Assembly (NCBI GenBank): GCA_001792895.1
Contig: MARA01000004.1
Span: 2,108,001-2,172,000, forward strand
Source: Lentinus brumalis
Lineage: Eukaryota > Basidiomycota > Agaricomycetes > Polyporales > Polyporaceae
DNA length: 64,000 nucleotides
Direction: 5' to 3'
In this document: positions 34,704-47,170 of the stretch, piece by piece
Position numbering within the stretch: the first letter of the stretch is position 1
How the letters are laid out: each line of letters opens with the position of its first letter
The notes under the pieces: model-generated
What the model was told of the DNA's origin: nothing
Database searches by the model: none
The model's input: only the letters and a program-made list of their open reading frames with translations
Position numbers and translations under genes: made by a program

Positions 34704-35439
34704 TACCAGAACACACCATCGAATGTATTTGTATGTACGAGTGCTACGGAAGCAACCTTCAGGAACTTGACATCAGACTTGTGGTTGAAAGTCCGCGTTG
34801 TGTATGACTTGGCCAGACATGTGAGTCAGTACTTGATATAGCAGGTGGTTAAGAGAGGACGAGACTGGCTGCGGTTTATTCAGTTGCCACTGCATCGTCT
34901 TTCCTAGTCTGTCCTCTAATCGAAAGATGGCAGATTTGTGCAGGATGCTTTGTATTTGGAGATCTGATGGTCTAGCATGGTCAGTGAGCATGCGCTGACG
35001 TTTCCGGGCGGTAGTTGCGGTCAACGTTGCGCGTCGATTCAATGATTCGATGCATGACCTCTGTGTACCGTACCGAATAAGTTGACAGACATAAGGAGTG
35101 TCAGGAATGTGGGGTCAATTGTTTGACGACGAACAATGCATGGGCTTTGTCGCTTTTCTCCATGTATTTGCGCGGGTCGTGTTTGCCTGCCCCGGGCCAC
35201 GCTATTGTCGAGCACGGTGTTTGTGACTGGTGTGCATGATGCCGCAGCATGGATGGTGATAGCATGGCGGAGGGAAGGTGGTGGAAGGGCAGGTCGGAGT
35301 TAGCCGAGGACGCGTGTTTACCTCGAGGATGGGTGTGGTATAGATGCCCCAGGACCGCGCTCGTCTTCGCGTTCCCTCTATCTCTCCCCTTCACACTCTC
35401 CTCCCCGGGCTGCAGCCCACCGCGATCGCTGGCACACCA
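34704..35439. other. Intergenic upstream of EDC4
   Basis: These 736 bp hold no gene I can support; minus-strand frames here are antisense to promoter and EDC4 DNA. The EDC4 frame is open back to an ATG at 35344, but ATG at 35440 (MDPISPRDN) is the likelier start. Confidence 0.4.
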
Positions 35440-38400
35440 ATGGATCCCATCTCCCCCAGAGATAACGTCTTTTCGCGAGGGCCTTCCACCCCGCCCATCG
35501 TCCACGGATTCAGCCAGGGTCTCCCCGCCCAGTCCAACGAGCCTCAGAACACAGCACAACGCGAGCCTGCCCCCGGCAGTGCCCAGTCTCACCTCGACTC
35601 CCTCTTCCACGGTCTGAACGCCCCTTCCGTCTCTCATGCAAGCCCGCAGCCGAGCATTACGGGCCCAAGTATCTATCACGGTCCTCAGGAGCAACCGCAC
35701 TCAGGACCCGCGACTCCAGCGTCCGGGCACGCTGGTTCTATCTCTTCTAACGTGTCGGGTCCCAGCTACCAGGCCTCGGAGCGGCAAAACGCTCTTCTCT
35801 CTCTTCTCGGCGCCGTCGCGTCCCCATCTTCGAACCCTCAATCCAATCCTCCTGCCGGTCCCGTGCAGCCACAGCAGGTCCCCACGCCTCCCGGCTCCGC
35901 TCCGAGACCTGGAATGTCCGCCAGTGAGTCGCAGGGAAAGCTGTTGTTGGAGCAGTTGATGTCTGGGTGAGTGTCGTCTTTGTGGATGCATGCGCAAGGC
36001 GTTTGTGTCTTTCTTGCCGCAGCATTGTGTTCTGACTCAGTTGCATATATCTAGTGCATCAAGCTATTCCCCAGCCGAGGCTCAGCAGCCACCCATGTCT
36101 CTTCCGCCCTTGGGCCCCCAGCCCTATCCTCCTGTTCCCGAGCAGCCGCACCATGACGAGTACAGTCTTCCGCCTGAGATCTACCCTCACGAGCGCGAAG
36201 GTTCTGTTGGTTCGCTCGCTCCGCAAGACTCTCAGCAGCGCGCCCCTCTCCTGCTCGTCGCTCCATGTTCGATTTCGTTTCTCCTTTCGATGCCCTTACC
36301 AACACAAACGCCGGCGCGAAGAGGAAGCCTCCTCCGCCTGCGCAACCTTCAGAAGATCCCTCTTCTTGGAATCCTGTGACCGTTGACCCGAAGCGCAAGT
36401 CTGTCGAGAATCTTATGGACCAACTCACCCGGGGACAGGCTCCCCAGTCGCAACCAACCCAGCCACCTGTCGCTCCTTACGAGCCGTACCAGACGGAGGA
36501 GCACCCGCAGCAGGAGCCCGTCCAAGCGAGAGGCTCTCGTCCGCTCCCGCCACAGCCTGTGCAACCGACGGGGTCCCCTCGTGCATCTCCGCCCAAGCAG
36601 GCGAGTCAACCTGCGCGTCAGCAGAGACGTGCCGCGGACTCTCCTGTTGGGCCGCCTGGCGCGCCACAAGGTCCGTTCGGCAACAACTACCACCGTGAGA
36701 AGGAGAGCTCTCCTCTTCCTCAACGGGGCAGTTATGACGGGAAGCGTAACGGCCCGAAGAACAAGAACGCGAGTCCGACGTAAGTGTCGATTCGTGGCGG
36801 TTGTTTGGTTTCAATGACATGAACACTCTGCAGTGTGCAAACCCAGACCATTGTCTTCGACGTCTCTCAGCCTTTGGAAGAGATCCAAGCTCCGCAGGAC
36901 TCTGTGAAGTCTACGGCCATCGCACTCGTCAAGGTCGACTCGACTTTCTTGCCTGGAACGACTATCGGAGCCACGCAGTGGGTTGCGTACGCGATGACCA
37001 AGGGTATGTCTTCCGCTCCGTCCGTACTTAGATATGTTCCGACTCAGCCTTGTCTAGGTCGTGTTCGTGTCATCTCCCGTTCCAGCGGTGATAGGACACT
37101 CCTCACGTTGCCGCCGTTGTTCCCACCGACGACGGCTGTGAGCGACATGTCAGTCTCCAACAACCGTTTGGCCGGTGTGACCTCCGACGGTGGCTTCGTG
37201 GTCTGGGAGCTGCCGGAGGTTATCACAGACGACGTGGCGTGAGTATCTGCGCGTCGTCGATCGTGATCTGCTACTGACTACGGAGGAATAGTGGACAGGT
37301 GATGCTCTGCATTTACCCCCAGAACGACATGGAACCGCTCCATGCCGTCAAGTGGCATCCCCGACAGCCCGATCTTGTGGCAGTTGCATCCGAGACCAAC
37401 GTCTACCTTCTCAATATCGCAGATGCCGCGCACGTCTTCGGCGGCGAGCCCATATCTCAGAACGAGTTGCACCGAGTGGGCCAGATCTTCTCCGTTCCTT
37501 CTGTGAGTGTTTGCAATATCTGGAGGAGCTCTGATGACTCATGCGTGCTTCCAGCCGATCATTGCATTCGACTACGATGTTCCCCGGCAAGCCCTTGCGA
37601 CCATCTCGGAGGACTCCACGTTGACGATGTGGAACATCCGCGACAAATTGCCCTTCTGGTCGCACAAGATCCGCGGAGACGAGAGGCCGTCTTCCCTCAC
37701 ATTCGTTGACGGTGGTGTTATTGTAGGCCGCAAGAACGGCACGATCTTCCAGCTCTTGCCCGTCATGGGCCGCCAGGTGTTGTCAACCATCAAGTTCGTC
37801 CACGGGGACCAGGATGATCCGCACATGTTCGGTCACGCGAACTACGACTCGCGAATTCAGACGCTCTGGGTTGCCAACAACAGGCGCGAGAGTATGATCG
37901 CGTTCAAGCTCAACTTCGATGTCGGCGGTCCTTCTCCCGGCGGGGAGGACGGTGGTCGCGGAGTGTTCTTCGACCAGGTCGTCGAGTTCAGTGGGCCTAA
38001 GCCGACGATCCACTTCGTGATCTTGACCGCTGATGCCGACCCGCACGGTGACGAGGCCCACGCTGCATGCGTCGCCGCGAAGGTGCCCCCGGGCGAGCTT
38101 GCCTTGGTCGCGTTCTCTGTGCACTCCACTGGTGTCGACCAGGTGCTGATCAGGAAGGAGTGGTACAACACCGCCTTCAACAGTGCTCAGGCGCGCTTCC
38201 CGTCATACCATGCTCCCCAGCTCCCTCCCCAGCTCCCGCCGCAACGCCAGCAGCAGCCGGTTCCCGCCGCTCATCAGTACAACCAACCTCCTGTCGTCCC
38301 CTCCCCGATCAATGCCCCCTTCCAAGAGCAAAGACTCCGCCGTCGGAGGACGTTGAGGCTGAGCCTACCCCTCAGGACGGCGGTCGCCGCGAGCCGCCCA

Positions 38401-40142
38401 GGGGAAAGAACGCGAAAGGCAAGAATGTTGGTTGGAAGGACAACAACAAGGACTCCGAACGGGAGAACGCTAACAGAAAGCCCAACGATGTCGACTCCGG
38501 TGCTGAGATCAGTGCGGCGCTGACGAAGGAGATCAAGAAGTCCGAGGAGAACCTGCACACTCGTCTCGGGCGCCTCATCACGAAGGAGCTCGACAAGCAG
38601 CGTAAGTTATTCGCGTTCCGGCTCGAACGCGCAGGAGAATTGAATGGTTTATCAGACCTACGCCTCGAGGAGGTCCGCCAGAGCGAGCAGGCTGCCGACT
38701 TTGTTCGCCAGGAGAAGATCTTGAAGTTGATCTCCACGGAGCTTACGAAGAACACAACGCGCGTCGTCGAGATGGCCGTCAAGGCTGAGGTCCAGAACTC
38801 GGTGCTGCCGTCGCTCGAGAACATCACCAAGCAGGAGGTGAAGGCGGCGCTGAGCAATCAGATCGCGAAGGGCGTCACCGACGCGATGAACGTTGTGCGT
38901 GATACTCTACTCGGTGTCTGCGCCCTTTACTGATCGATCATGTGCTTTTCAGGCCTTGCCCAACGAGATTGAGCGTGTCCTGATCAGGCCTGAGATGGCG
39001 AACCAGGTCGCGCGTGCCTTCTCGGCTAGTGTCACCCCCGTCATCGAGAGGCAGGTCAAGGAGTCCATCTCGAAGAACATGGTCCCTTCATCCGCCATGC
39101 ATCAAGAGATCTCCCGTGAGATTCGTTCGGAGATCCTCAATCTCAAGAAGGATGTTCTCACTTGGCAGAACGAAGCCCTTCGCGGACAGGAGGTACGTAA
39201 CACGTCGAAAGTGTCGCCTAAAGGCCCTTACTGACCTCTTCGCAGTCTCTCATCCGCGATCTCGAACAATCGGTCCGCATGCTGACCGATCAAGTGAAGT
39301 ATCTCTTGAACCACCCTCCGGCGCCCGCCTTCGGTCAGATGCAAAATCGCACCTCCCCAGGCCCGCCCAACGCTGGCCTTGCGCAGGCGCAACAATTGTC
39401 GCAGTTGCTTGGGCGCCAGCCGAACATGGCTCCTCTGAACCAGCCCTCCGGCTATCAGGCCCATAGCGCCTTCCAGCAACCTCCTCCTCCGCCCCAACAA
39501 CCCCCCGTCATGCATGGCCCGTGGTTCGGACCGAACATCGCGGCACCCCAGGCCTCTCACCCCACCGCTCCTCCTCCCATCCCGCAGCAGCAGACACTAC
39601 CGCGCGCGACCCCTCCCGTCTCTGGGCAGGAGGAGTGGGACGACGCGTACCTCGCGGTCCTGGGATCTCAGGATGTACGACAACTCCGCGAGCTACTCTC
39701 GCGCTCGAACCCGGAGGTCATCATGCCCCTGAACGGACCCTCTCCGCTTTCTCAAGCTGTCATGCTGACGCTGGTTCATCGGGTATGCGGAGATCTGCTC
39801 GTTCCTATCATCTGTGACTGACGAGTATGGTTAGCTTTCGACTATTATTGGTGAGACCTCGCCGGTCGACGAGTCCTTCAAGCTCTCCATATGGTGGCTG
39901 CAGCGGGCAGCTAGTGCGCTCAACACTACCGTATGTAATCATCAGGTGATTGTGCGGGAGACGCTGCTCACACTTTGTGTACAGGACCCCTTATCTCCCC
40001 CTACGTCGCACGTGTCATGCCCAACGTCCAGCAGATGTTGAACACGACCAAGCAGCGACTTGCCATCCTCCCTGGCCCGCCGATCGAGGCAACGCGCGCG
40101 ATCAGCGACATCCAGGACATCCTGAACCGCAAGCCTCTTTGA
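35440..40142 (+). CDS. EDC4: Enhancer of mRNA-decapping protein 4 (Ge-1/EDC4-like)
   Basis: Scaffold that brings DCP2 to DCP1 in processing bodies. A long Pro/Gln/Ser-rich N-terminus is followed by a WD40-like domain (LHAVKWHPRQPDLVAVAS, PRQALATISEDSTLTMWNIR, WVANNRRESMIAFKL), a Pro-rich linker, a Lys/Glu-rich coiled-coil stretch (ALTKEIKKSEENLHTRLGR, EMAVKAEVQNSVLPSLENI), and the C-terminal helical Ge-1 domain ending SDIQDILNRKPL. The stop is at 40140-40142. Several short introns are present. The reading frame breaks twice by one missing base: in the C-run at 36243-36246 (before MFDFVSPFDAL) and in the C-run at 38315-38319 (before KTPPSEDVEAEP). Both flanks stay coding-like, so consensus errors are more likely than pseudogenisation. 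Confidence 0.85.
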
Positions 40143-41500
40143 GTTATGCTCCGGACTGTCGTATGCTCGCGATCTGCCGTATGTTCGTTCTCTCGGTCTC
40201 TCTCGTTGTCGTCATCTTGCAGTGCATGAAAGTACATTATTATTTCTTCTACACGCATGCGGGGTTGCACCCCACCATGATCCACGCATTCCTTTCTGTT
40301 GTCGCGCATGTTGTCCCGTTAAACGTTGAACGCCCTTCTCATGCCCTCACATGATTCCGTTACGAGCTTACGATTCTTGAAATAAACTGCAACCGCGCTG
40401 GTCCCTGACTTACTGCTTACACCATTGTCGAAAATCTGTACTGTTGTGCTACTACTCTACGTGTATCTGCAGCCATTCAAACCATCTCTTCTCATCCCTC
40501 AGGCTCGCACGCTAGAAGCGCGGTTGTGTACGGAAGGGAATCCGTAGCAAGAATCAAAATACGGATCTCCAGGCCACCTGACGACATTTGCGCTATAATG
40601 GGCCATGGAACTCAACGGACGGTATGTCACTTTGTCTGGTCATGGTTAGCACAGTCTCCGACTATCCGAATCGTCGGGGTGGGATGACAGTAGCTTGATG
40701 AGCAGGTGTGGGGGTAGGACGTACATTGGGAACGTCAACGGTCAGACCATGTCCAGCAGATCCAGACACGTCCAGCCATGTCCTCGGCACTTGGGCGAGA
40801 GACAACCACAAATCGACCGCGGATGCTTCAGAATCGGATGCGTTAGCCAGCTTGGAGACGACGAGGCGATACCTTTTCCCTTCAGCGATGGTATAGCACC
40901 CTTTCACGGTGAAGTGCGATGGCTCGCGATAAGCTCCGTCTGCAGTCCCGAAGGACCGATGCTCGCGGTTGTGTGCGGAGCTGCGGGCATAGTATTCGGA
41001 ATTCCGTGTCTATGGTGGCGCGTGCATTCAGCCTGATGTATACAGATAAGGAGAGAATAACGGAAGGGATCTAACCTCTATCATCGAAGGTACATGAGGC
41101 GTCCTTCACTTCACCATCGGACGTGACCGTGTTGGGCTCGGGCGTATCAAACTATCAAGACGCCACGGTGCGCTGAGGGATTGTGGAGAACCCAAGCTAT
41201 ACATTGTGGGCATGGTTGAGCACGTTGGGGTTACGGCAATGCCAATGGGGGGGAAGCCCAGGCCGACGCGGACGTAGGGCATGTGCTTTGAGGCTGTGAT
41301 CAGCAACGAGCGCGTGTGATTGGTGTCCAGAAAGTCGCGCAAACTTACTTGGTTGCCTGTTCGGGATTGAGGGGCACGCACGTGGACGCGCCCATGGGAC
41401 ATATAAGCCGGGTCACCAGGCGGTCTCCAAGTCGCCTCAGTGTTTCACACCACCACCACCACCACCTAACCACCACATCTTCCACTCTCGCATTCTCACC
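40143..41500. other. Intergenic with a possible minus-strand coding exon
   Basis: This 1.36-kb gap runs from the EDC4 stop to the metallothionein start. On the minus strand about 41009-40740 reads as plausible protein (EYYARSSAHNREHRS, YREPSHFTVKGCYTIAEG, KRYRLVVSKLANASDSEA, VDLWLSLAQVPRTWLDVSG), bounded by an acceptor-like CCATAG and a donor-like GTACGT. I could not join it to a start codon or to other exons and do not recognise a family, so no gene is called. The rest shows nothing beyond the EDC4 3' UTR and the metallothionein promoter. Confidence 0.35.
41401..41407 (+). promoter_or_regulatory. TATA box of the metallothionein gene
   Basis: ATATAAG lies 100 bp upstream of the metallothionein ATG, followed by a CAC-repeat and C-rich leader at about 41448-41480. 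Strong TATA promoters suit inducible fungal metallothioneins. No copper-response element could be assigned. Confidence 0.55.
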
Positions 41501-41717
41501 ATGATCGCTGTGAGTACATCGCTGTTGTCCTTTGGTTTTGCCTCATGCTAAACGGCATGTTCTTGCAGACCGCCGATGTTACCAAGAACGCTGCTTGCGG
41601 CTCCACTACCTGCAACTGCGGCGCGACGTGAGTAGACCATGCTGGCTTGGTAGCGGGACAAGAAAAACTCACTCCTCTTGTAGCTGCGCCTGCAAGCCGG
41701 GCGAGTGCAAGTGCTGA
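41501..41717 (+). CDS. Short metallothionein, 33 residues
   Basis: Cysteine-rich metal chelator, probably copper-buffering. Exons 41501-41509, 41569-41627 and 41684-41717 total 102 nt and encode MIATADVTKNAACGSTTC followed by NCGATCACKPGECKC. Seven cysteines occur at 13, 18, 20, 24, 26, 31 and 33, in the spacing CX4CXCX3CXCX4CXC. The known Neurospora copper metallothionein also has seven cysteines in about 25 residues. Two introns (GTGAGT...TTGCAG and GTGAGT...TTGTAG) split this tiny frame, and both junctions are in phase. There are no aromatic residues, as is usual for the family. The copper preference is inferred from family and size. Confidence 0.85.
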
Positions 41718-42010
41718 ACGCGCTCCCACAATTACCTATTCCTGCGTTTCGCCCATGATCATCTACATAGCCCTCATCCTACCGCCAGACCAAGGTGCAG
41801 GGCTAAGGCGGCCAAACTCACCGGATAGGCTGTATGACTAGGCTGTATTCGTGCTTGTATATGTAACGTGCTGTGAATCGATAAGCCGTGTCAGAAATAA
41901 CTTCGGTGTGCTCAAACTCCTCGTATGGCCATATTATGAGGTTACTCCATGTTGATCATCAATCGTGATGGATCTGATGGAGCGTATCGTGTTTAAATGA
42001 GCTAACCATA

Positions 42011-43433
42011 CTACAAGTTGTGTTGGGCTGCAGCAATCGTCGTCAACTGGCGGTAAGAGAAGTGACGGACGACTTACAAAGATCCATGTAGCGTTGTTTC
42101 CTGTCGGGATCAACGCGCTGCAGGTTGACCAGCAACTCCTCGCAATCGCTAGCTAATTTGCGCCGGTCTTCGTCCGCCAATGACTCACCGTAACTGCGCA
42201 GCAGCAGTCGCTTGTAGAACACAAGAGACTCCATGCACCCTTTTTATCGTGAGATATAGTACAACGATATACGGGGACCGACTTACATTTGCTATCCGGT
42301 TGTTCCTCGAGGAGTTCCTCGATAGATTGGATTTCCCTGTCGACCACGCTCTTGCTGTCTCCTGCATGTGATCGGTAAGACATGGTCGCCGATATCTCAA
42401 GATATACGCATGCTAGCATACCCAGACTGATCAACCAGCGGTGATAGAGCCAAACGCTCTGATCGCCCGGGTCGGTATACATTGCATTCTTGACCAGGTC
42501 CAGCTCTGCGCGAGGTCAGTTGACATCCGCGCGCCCAGGGGAAATTGCTCGCCTTCTTCGATACTCTTAGTTTTGTCTCGCTTTCCGGACTCCCACAATG
42601 AGGTCAGTACTTTGGACCGTTGATGCCATGCACTGAAATTGGAGAAGTTGGCCTCGATCTTCCGCTTGGTGTATGCAAGCTCAGAGAGCTCTGGACGCTT
42701 CACGGGCATATTCTCCAGCACGATACGGCGGTAAGTCCAAGCATGAACTGTGCTGCATGATGAGACTGCAGCCAGACTTCAGTAGCCATGGACACTGACA
42801 GTTCCGGGGATCGACTTCCAACATCTTCTCCACAACGAAGAGCTCCTTGTTCCAGTACGACTGTCGCCATCCGTTGGGATCAGCGTCTGTTGGACCATCT
42901 GGTACCTGTCGCAAGCACCACTGCCGGTGGTTCCAGATCCAGTACACCTTCGGATGTTGTTTCAGGAGCGTTGTGGTTAAGGAGAGATCGTCCGAAAGAA
43001 CATCGTTGATCTGGACGGGAGTGCTACACAAATATGTCAGTGAACAGACACGAACTGCACGCGCGCAGGGGACCACGCATACCTGGTGGGGAAGATTCCG
43101 TTGAGGAGGATACGCCTCCGATAGTTCCAGACGGTATAGAATTCGGGGTTCACATGGAGGAGTCGGGTCGTGAGCTCGAAGGACTCCTTTTCAAAGTCGT
43201 TTCCCTTCTTCTACAAGGGAGGGAGTCATATAGGCACGGCAGGCAAGTACCTTCAAGGTCGAACCTACTCTGCTGAGGACCTCCGCGGTCAAACCTTGGA
43301 ACTCTTTCAACTTCGCTCGTTCCCGTTCCTTGTGAGCCGCGAGAGCCTCGCGCGAGTATCTTACACGTTTCACGCCGTGCTACAGACCTGTCAGCGGAGA
43401 GATGGAGGGTGTCACGGAGACAGACACTACCAT
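42011..43433 (-). CDS. BET4: Geranylgeranyl transferase type-2 subunit alpha
   Basis: Alpha subunit of Rab geranylgeranyltransferase, which prenylates Rab GTPases for membrane attachment. Prenyltransferase alpha repeats are evident: EFYTVWNYRRRILLNGIFP, KVYWIWNHRQWCLRQVP, NFSAWHQRSKVL and SVWLYHRWLISLG. Exon 1 appears to be the ATG alone (43433-43431); a 51-nt GTAGTG...CTGTAG intron follows, then HGVKRVRYSREALAAHK, matching the MHG start usual in this family. The C-terminus reads QRYMDLSQHNL after a last intron, with the stop at 42013-42011. About six introns in all. It is divergent from SYF1, with 214 bp between start codons. Confidence 0.88.
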
Positions 43434-43647
43434 GTTGGTGGTGGTCGAGAGATAACCGCAACCGAGTGTGGCAGACGCCGGCGGCGCGGTCTGTGATCGC
43501 GCTTGTGGCACGTGGGAAATCCCCAGCGCGCGCGCCTGACGGCGCACTGAGCAGTCTGAGCGTGTTCGTTGTCCACAACCGCCCCCTCCAGGCTTCTCCG
43601 AGTCCTCGACCTCGACTTGCACGTCGTCCTGCTCGTCTGCCATCAAA

Positions 43648-46600
43648 ATGCCCGCCGCAGCGACGCTGGAGTCGTTGACGTCCATCCTTCCCGTTACCTT
43701 CCCGACGCCCACCCCCACAACACATCCAGACCTTGTCACTACTCAAGACCTGCATCGCGAAGAGGATCTCCTCCGAAACCCCTTCTCGTTCAGACACTGG
43801 TGGACTGCTATACAGAATGTCAAGGAGAACTCTGCTGCGCTGCAGAAGGCGGAGAGTGCCTCGGACATTTCGCCAGAAGCTGCTGCTCTTCTCGGACCGC
43901 TTTCCTCCCCTGCTGCTCGCAAATCCTTGCAACGACAAACATACCTCTACGAAGCCGCTCTCATGCAATTCCCAGCATCTTTTAAGCTATGGAAGTCATA
44001 CCTGCAGACTCGGATGTCTTTTGTTCTGGGCAAGCTTGTGGTCAAGAAGAAAGCCGGCGGCCGGAAGAAGTTCCCTGAAATGCGCGAGGCTCTGGAGGAT
44101 GAGAAGGAGGACCTCGAGCAGTGGGAAGGCGGCGTAGACGGCATCGTAGGCTGGGAGGAGTGGAGGTTGCTGATCGCGACTTTCGAGCGGTGTCTCATGT
44201 GGCTGCCCAGGGTGCGTCCGTTCATGAGCTGCTGCAAGTCCGGGTGCGCTGACGGCTCGGTAGATGCCACGCATATGGCTACTCTATCTATCCATCTTCA
44301 ACCATCCGTTCTGCCCACCACAAGTATCTCATACCCACGCACGCCGAACCTTTGACCGTGCGTTGCGGACTTTGCCTCCGTCTCTTCACGCGAGGATATG
44401 GGCACGTTATCTCTTATGGGCCGAATCGAAGGGTGGCGCAACGACTGTCGCCGTATACCGCCGCTACCTCAGTGTGGACCCCAGCATCACGGAACGTTAT
44501 ACCTCCCTTCTGCTCTCAGAAAACAACCCGGAGCCCCGACCACTGGAAGCGGCTAAGCTGCTGCTATCCCTTGCCCGCAAAGCTGCACGAGGAGATTACA
44601 CTAGCCCTGAAGGGAAGAGTCCATACCAGCTTCTGGGCGAGTTCCTTGACGTCGTCGAGCAGCACGCTGAAGAGGTTGGATTGGATGTTCCTGACACGAT
44701 CGACTCCAACAAGAAGATAGCGGACGAAGCTGAGGCTCAGGAAGCAGCGTCCCAACAGCAGCCAGAAGCCGCTGCCGTGGACGGCAAGCTCATACGCTTT
44801 GCCGGCCCTGCAGCAGCCGTTGGTCCTGATGGCAACCTGCTTGCGCCCTATGATGAGGACGAGGACCCGCGCCACCCACGCAAGCTCAACGTCGAGAACA
44901 TCGTGCACAAAGATGGTCTTGAGGTCTACAAAGACCAGGCGGGCCGTCTCTGGACTGGCCTTGCGACGTACTGGATCAAGCGTGGAGAATTCGAACGCGC
45001 GAAGCACACCTTCGAACGTGGTCTTGCATCGGTGCTCACTATCCGTGATTTCACCCAGATCTTCGACGCGTATGCGGAGTTTTCGGAGAGTCTCATCAGT
45101 GCTTTGATGGAGAGCCTCGCGAATCCCGACGAGGACGAGGACGAAGAGGACGTGAAGGAGACGGAGAAGGAGTTGGACGTCAAGATGAAGGAGTTCGAGG
45201 AGCTTATGGACCGGCGACCATTCCTGGTTAACGATGTATTGCTTCGGAGGAATCCGAACGATGTCCAAGAGTGGGAGAAGCGGGTGGCTTTGTGGGGAGA
45301 CAACGACGAGAAGGTGCGTAGATCAATGTCCTTCATGTTCGATGAGCAGCTGTCAACATGTGGCTCCCTGTAGGTGGCGGAGACATACAACAAGGCCCTT
45401 GCGACAGTCAACCCTCGCCGAGCAACTGCTAACTTCCACCGTTTGTACATCAACTTCGCCAAGTTCTATGAGGAGGGTGGAACCACCGGCGAAGCAGAAC
45501 ACGATCTTGACAGTGCTCGCAAAATTCTTGACAAGGCTACGAAGGTCAATTTCAAGACCGTCGACGAGCTGGCCGAGGTATGGTGTGAGTGGGCAGAGAT
45601 GGAAATCCGCCATGAGTACGTCGCACAGTCCGTCCACCCCTGCATCGACTGATCATTGCCGTCACAGAAACTACGACGAAGCCATCCGAGTTATGCAGCG
45701 CGCCGCGGTCATACCCAAGAATACCAAGATCAACTTCTTCGACCACGTACGTACGGCCTCACGCAGTTTGTTCAATGGTCCTGATTGTCTTTCTAGACCC
45801 TCTCTGCACAAGCGCGGTTATTCAAGTCGCTCAAGCTCTGGTCCTTCTATGTCGACCTCGAAGAGTCCCTCGGCACGGTCGAGTCTACCAAGGCCGTCTA
45901 TGACAAGATTATGGACCTGCGCATCGCGAACGCCCAGGTTATCGTCAACTACGCTGCCTTCTTGGAGGAGAACAAGTACTATGAGGAGAGCTTCAAGGTG
46001 TACGAACGCGGCACAGAGCTCTTCACCTTCCCGGTCTCTTTCGAGATCTGGAACATTTACCTTGCGAAGTTCATCAAACGCTATGTGAGTAATCTCGCTT
46101 GCATTTATCAGTTGCAACCCTGACACCTTTGTAGGGTGGAACGAAGATCGAGCGCACACGAGATCTCTTTGAGCAAGCACTGGACAAGTGCCCGCCAAAG
46201 TCATGTAAGCCCATTTACATGATGTACGCGACGTTCGAAGAGGAACATGGCCTGGCAAAGCGGGCGATGTCGATCTACGACCGCGCGACCAATGCTGTTG
46301 CAGACGAGGACAAGTTCGAGGTATGTCCCATCCATCTCCGACGTCTTGGGGCTTCATCTGACCTCCCTCACCTCAGCTCTTCACGATCTACATCGCGAAG
46401 GCTACATCAAACTATGGTCTCCCGGCAACGCGCCCCATCTACGAGCGTGCTCTGGAAATCCTTCCAGACCGTCAAACTGCCGAGATGTGTCTGCGCTTCG
46501 CCGCAATGGAGCGCAAACTCGGTGAGATCGACCGGGCGCGCGCCATCTACGCGCACGCCTCGCAGTTCTGCGACCCGCGGGTACACCCCAAGTTCTGGCA

Positions 46601-46930
46601 GGAGTGGAACAACTTCGAGATCGAGACCGGCTCCGAGGACACGTTCCGCGAGATGCTCCGGATCAAGCGCAGTGTGCAGGCGCAGTTCAACACGGAGGCG
46701 TCATACCTCGCCGCGCAGATGGCCGCGAAGGAGAGCGGGCAGGAGACCGAGGCCGAGGCGGCGCCCGTCGATGCCATGGCAGCAGCGGAGAGACAGGCGG
46801 CAGGGGGAAAGCCCCTGCATTCGTGTCGGCGAAGTCCAGTACGAATGTCAAGCAGCAGGAGCCGCTGGAGACTGCTCCTGCGGCACAGGCGAACGAGGAC
46901 GAGATACAGATTTCAGACGACGAGGACTGA
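43648..46930 (+). CDS. SYF1: Pre-mRNA-splicing factor SYF1 (XAB2-like)
   Basis: HAT-repeat scaffold of the Prp19/NTC spliceosome complex. The start MPAAATLESLTSILP precedes ordered half-a-TPR repeats: NPFSFRHWWTAIQNVKEN, FPASFKLWKSYLQTR, MPRIWLLYLSIFNHPFCP, ARIWARYLLWAESKGG, LWTGLATYWIKRGEFERA, IVNYAAFLEENKYYEESFK and SFEIWNIYLAKFIKRYGG. The acidic C-terminus ends NEDEIQISDDED. Around seven short introns interrupt the gene. One base seems to be missing in the G-run at 46803-46807: the frame with AAERQAAGG must shift to continue KAPAFVSAKSSTNV. Because the gene is essential in yeasts and otherwise intact, I treat this as a probable sequence error. Confidence 0.9.
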
Positions 46931-47170
46931 TCTACGTACTATGTATGCTACGAGATGTTGTGTATTTTCACTTGCGGCGTCGTTGTCTGACATGCTCTGG
47001 TGTGTGATGGATTTGACCATCGGACCTGGCTGGACTCAGGACTGGCGGGGAAAACCTGGGGAAAACTGCGAATACAGCGCTTGCCTAATCGGGCTAGAAA
47101 CTGGCATTTGAGTCAGTTTGAACTTTGCGAAGTCACCTTGCTTGACCAGCAGCCACCTCTTCGTGCGCGG

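Noticed and set aside
41106..41402. Minus-strand frame ending beside the metallothionein TATA box
   Set aside because: A donor/acceptor pair is present, but the junctions do not yield a continuous frame or recognisable protein, so no gene was called.
43150..43968. 272-codon minus-strand frame across the BET4/SYF1 promoter
   Set aside because: It is antisense to SYF1 exon 1 and out of frame with BET4 exons; both real genes explain the region.
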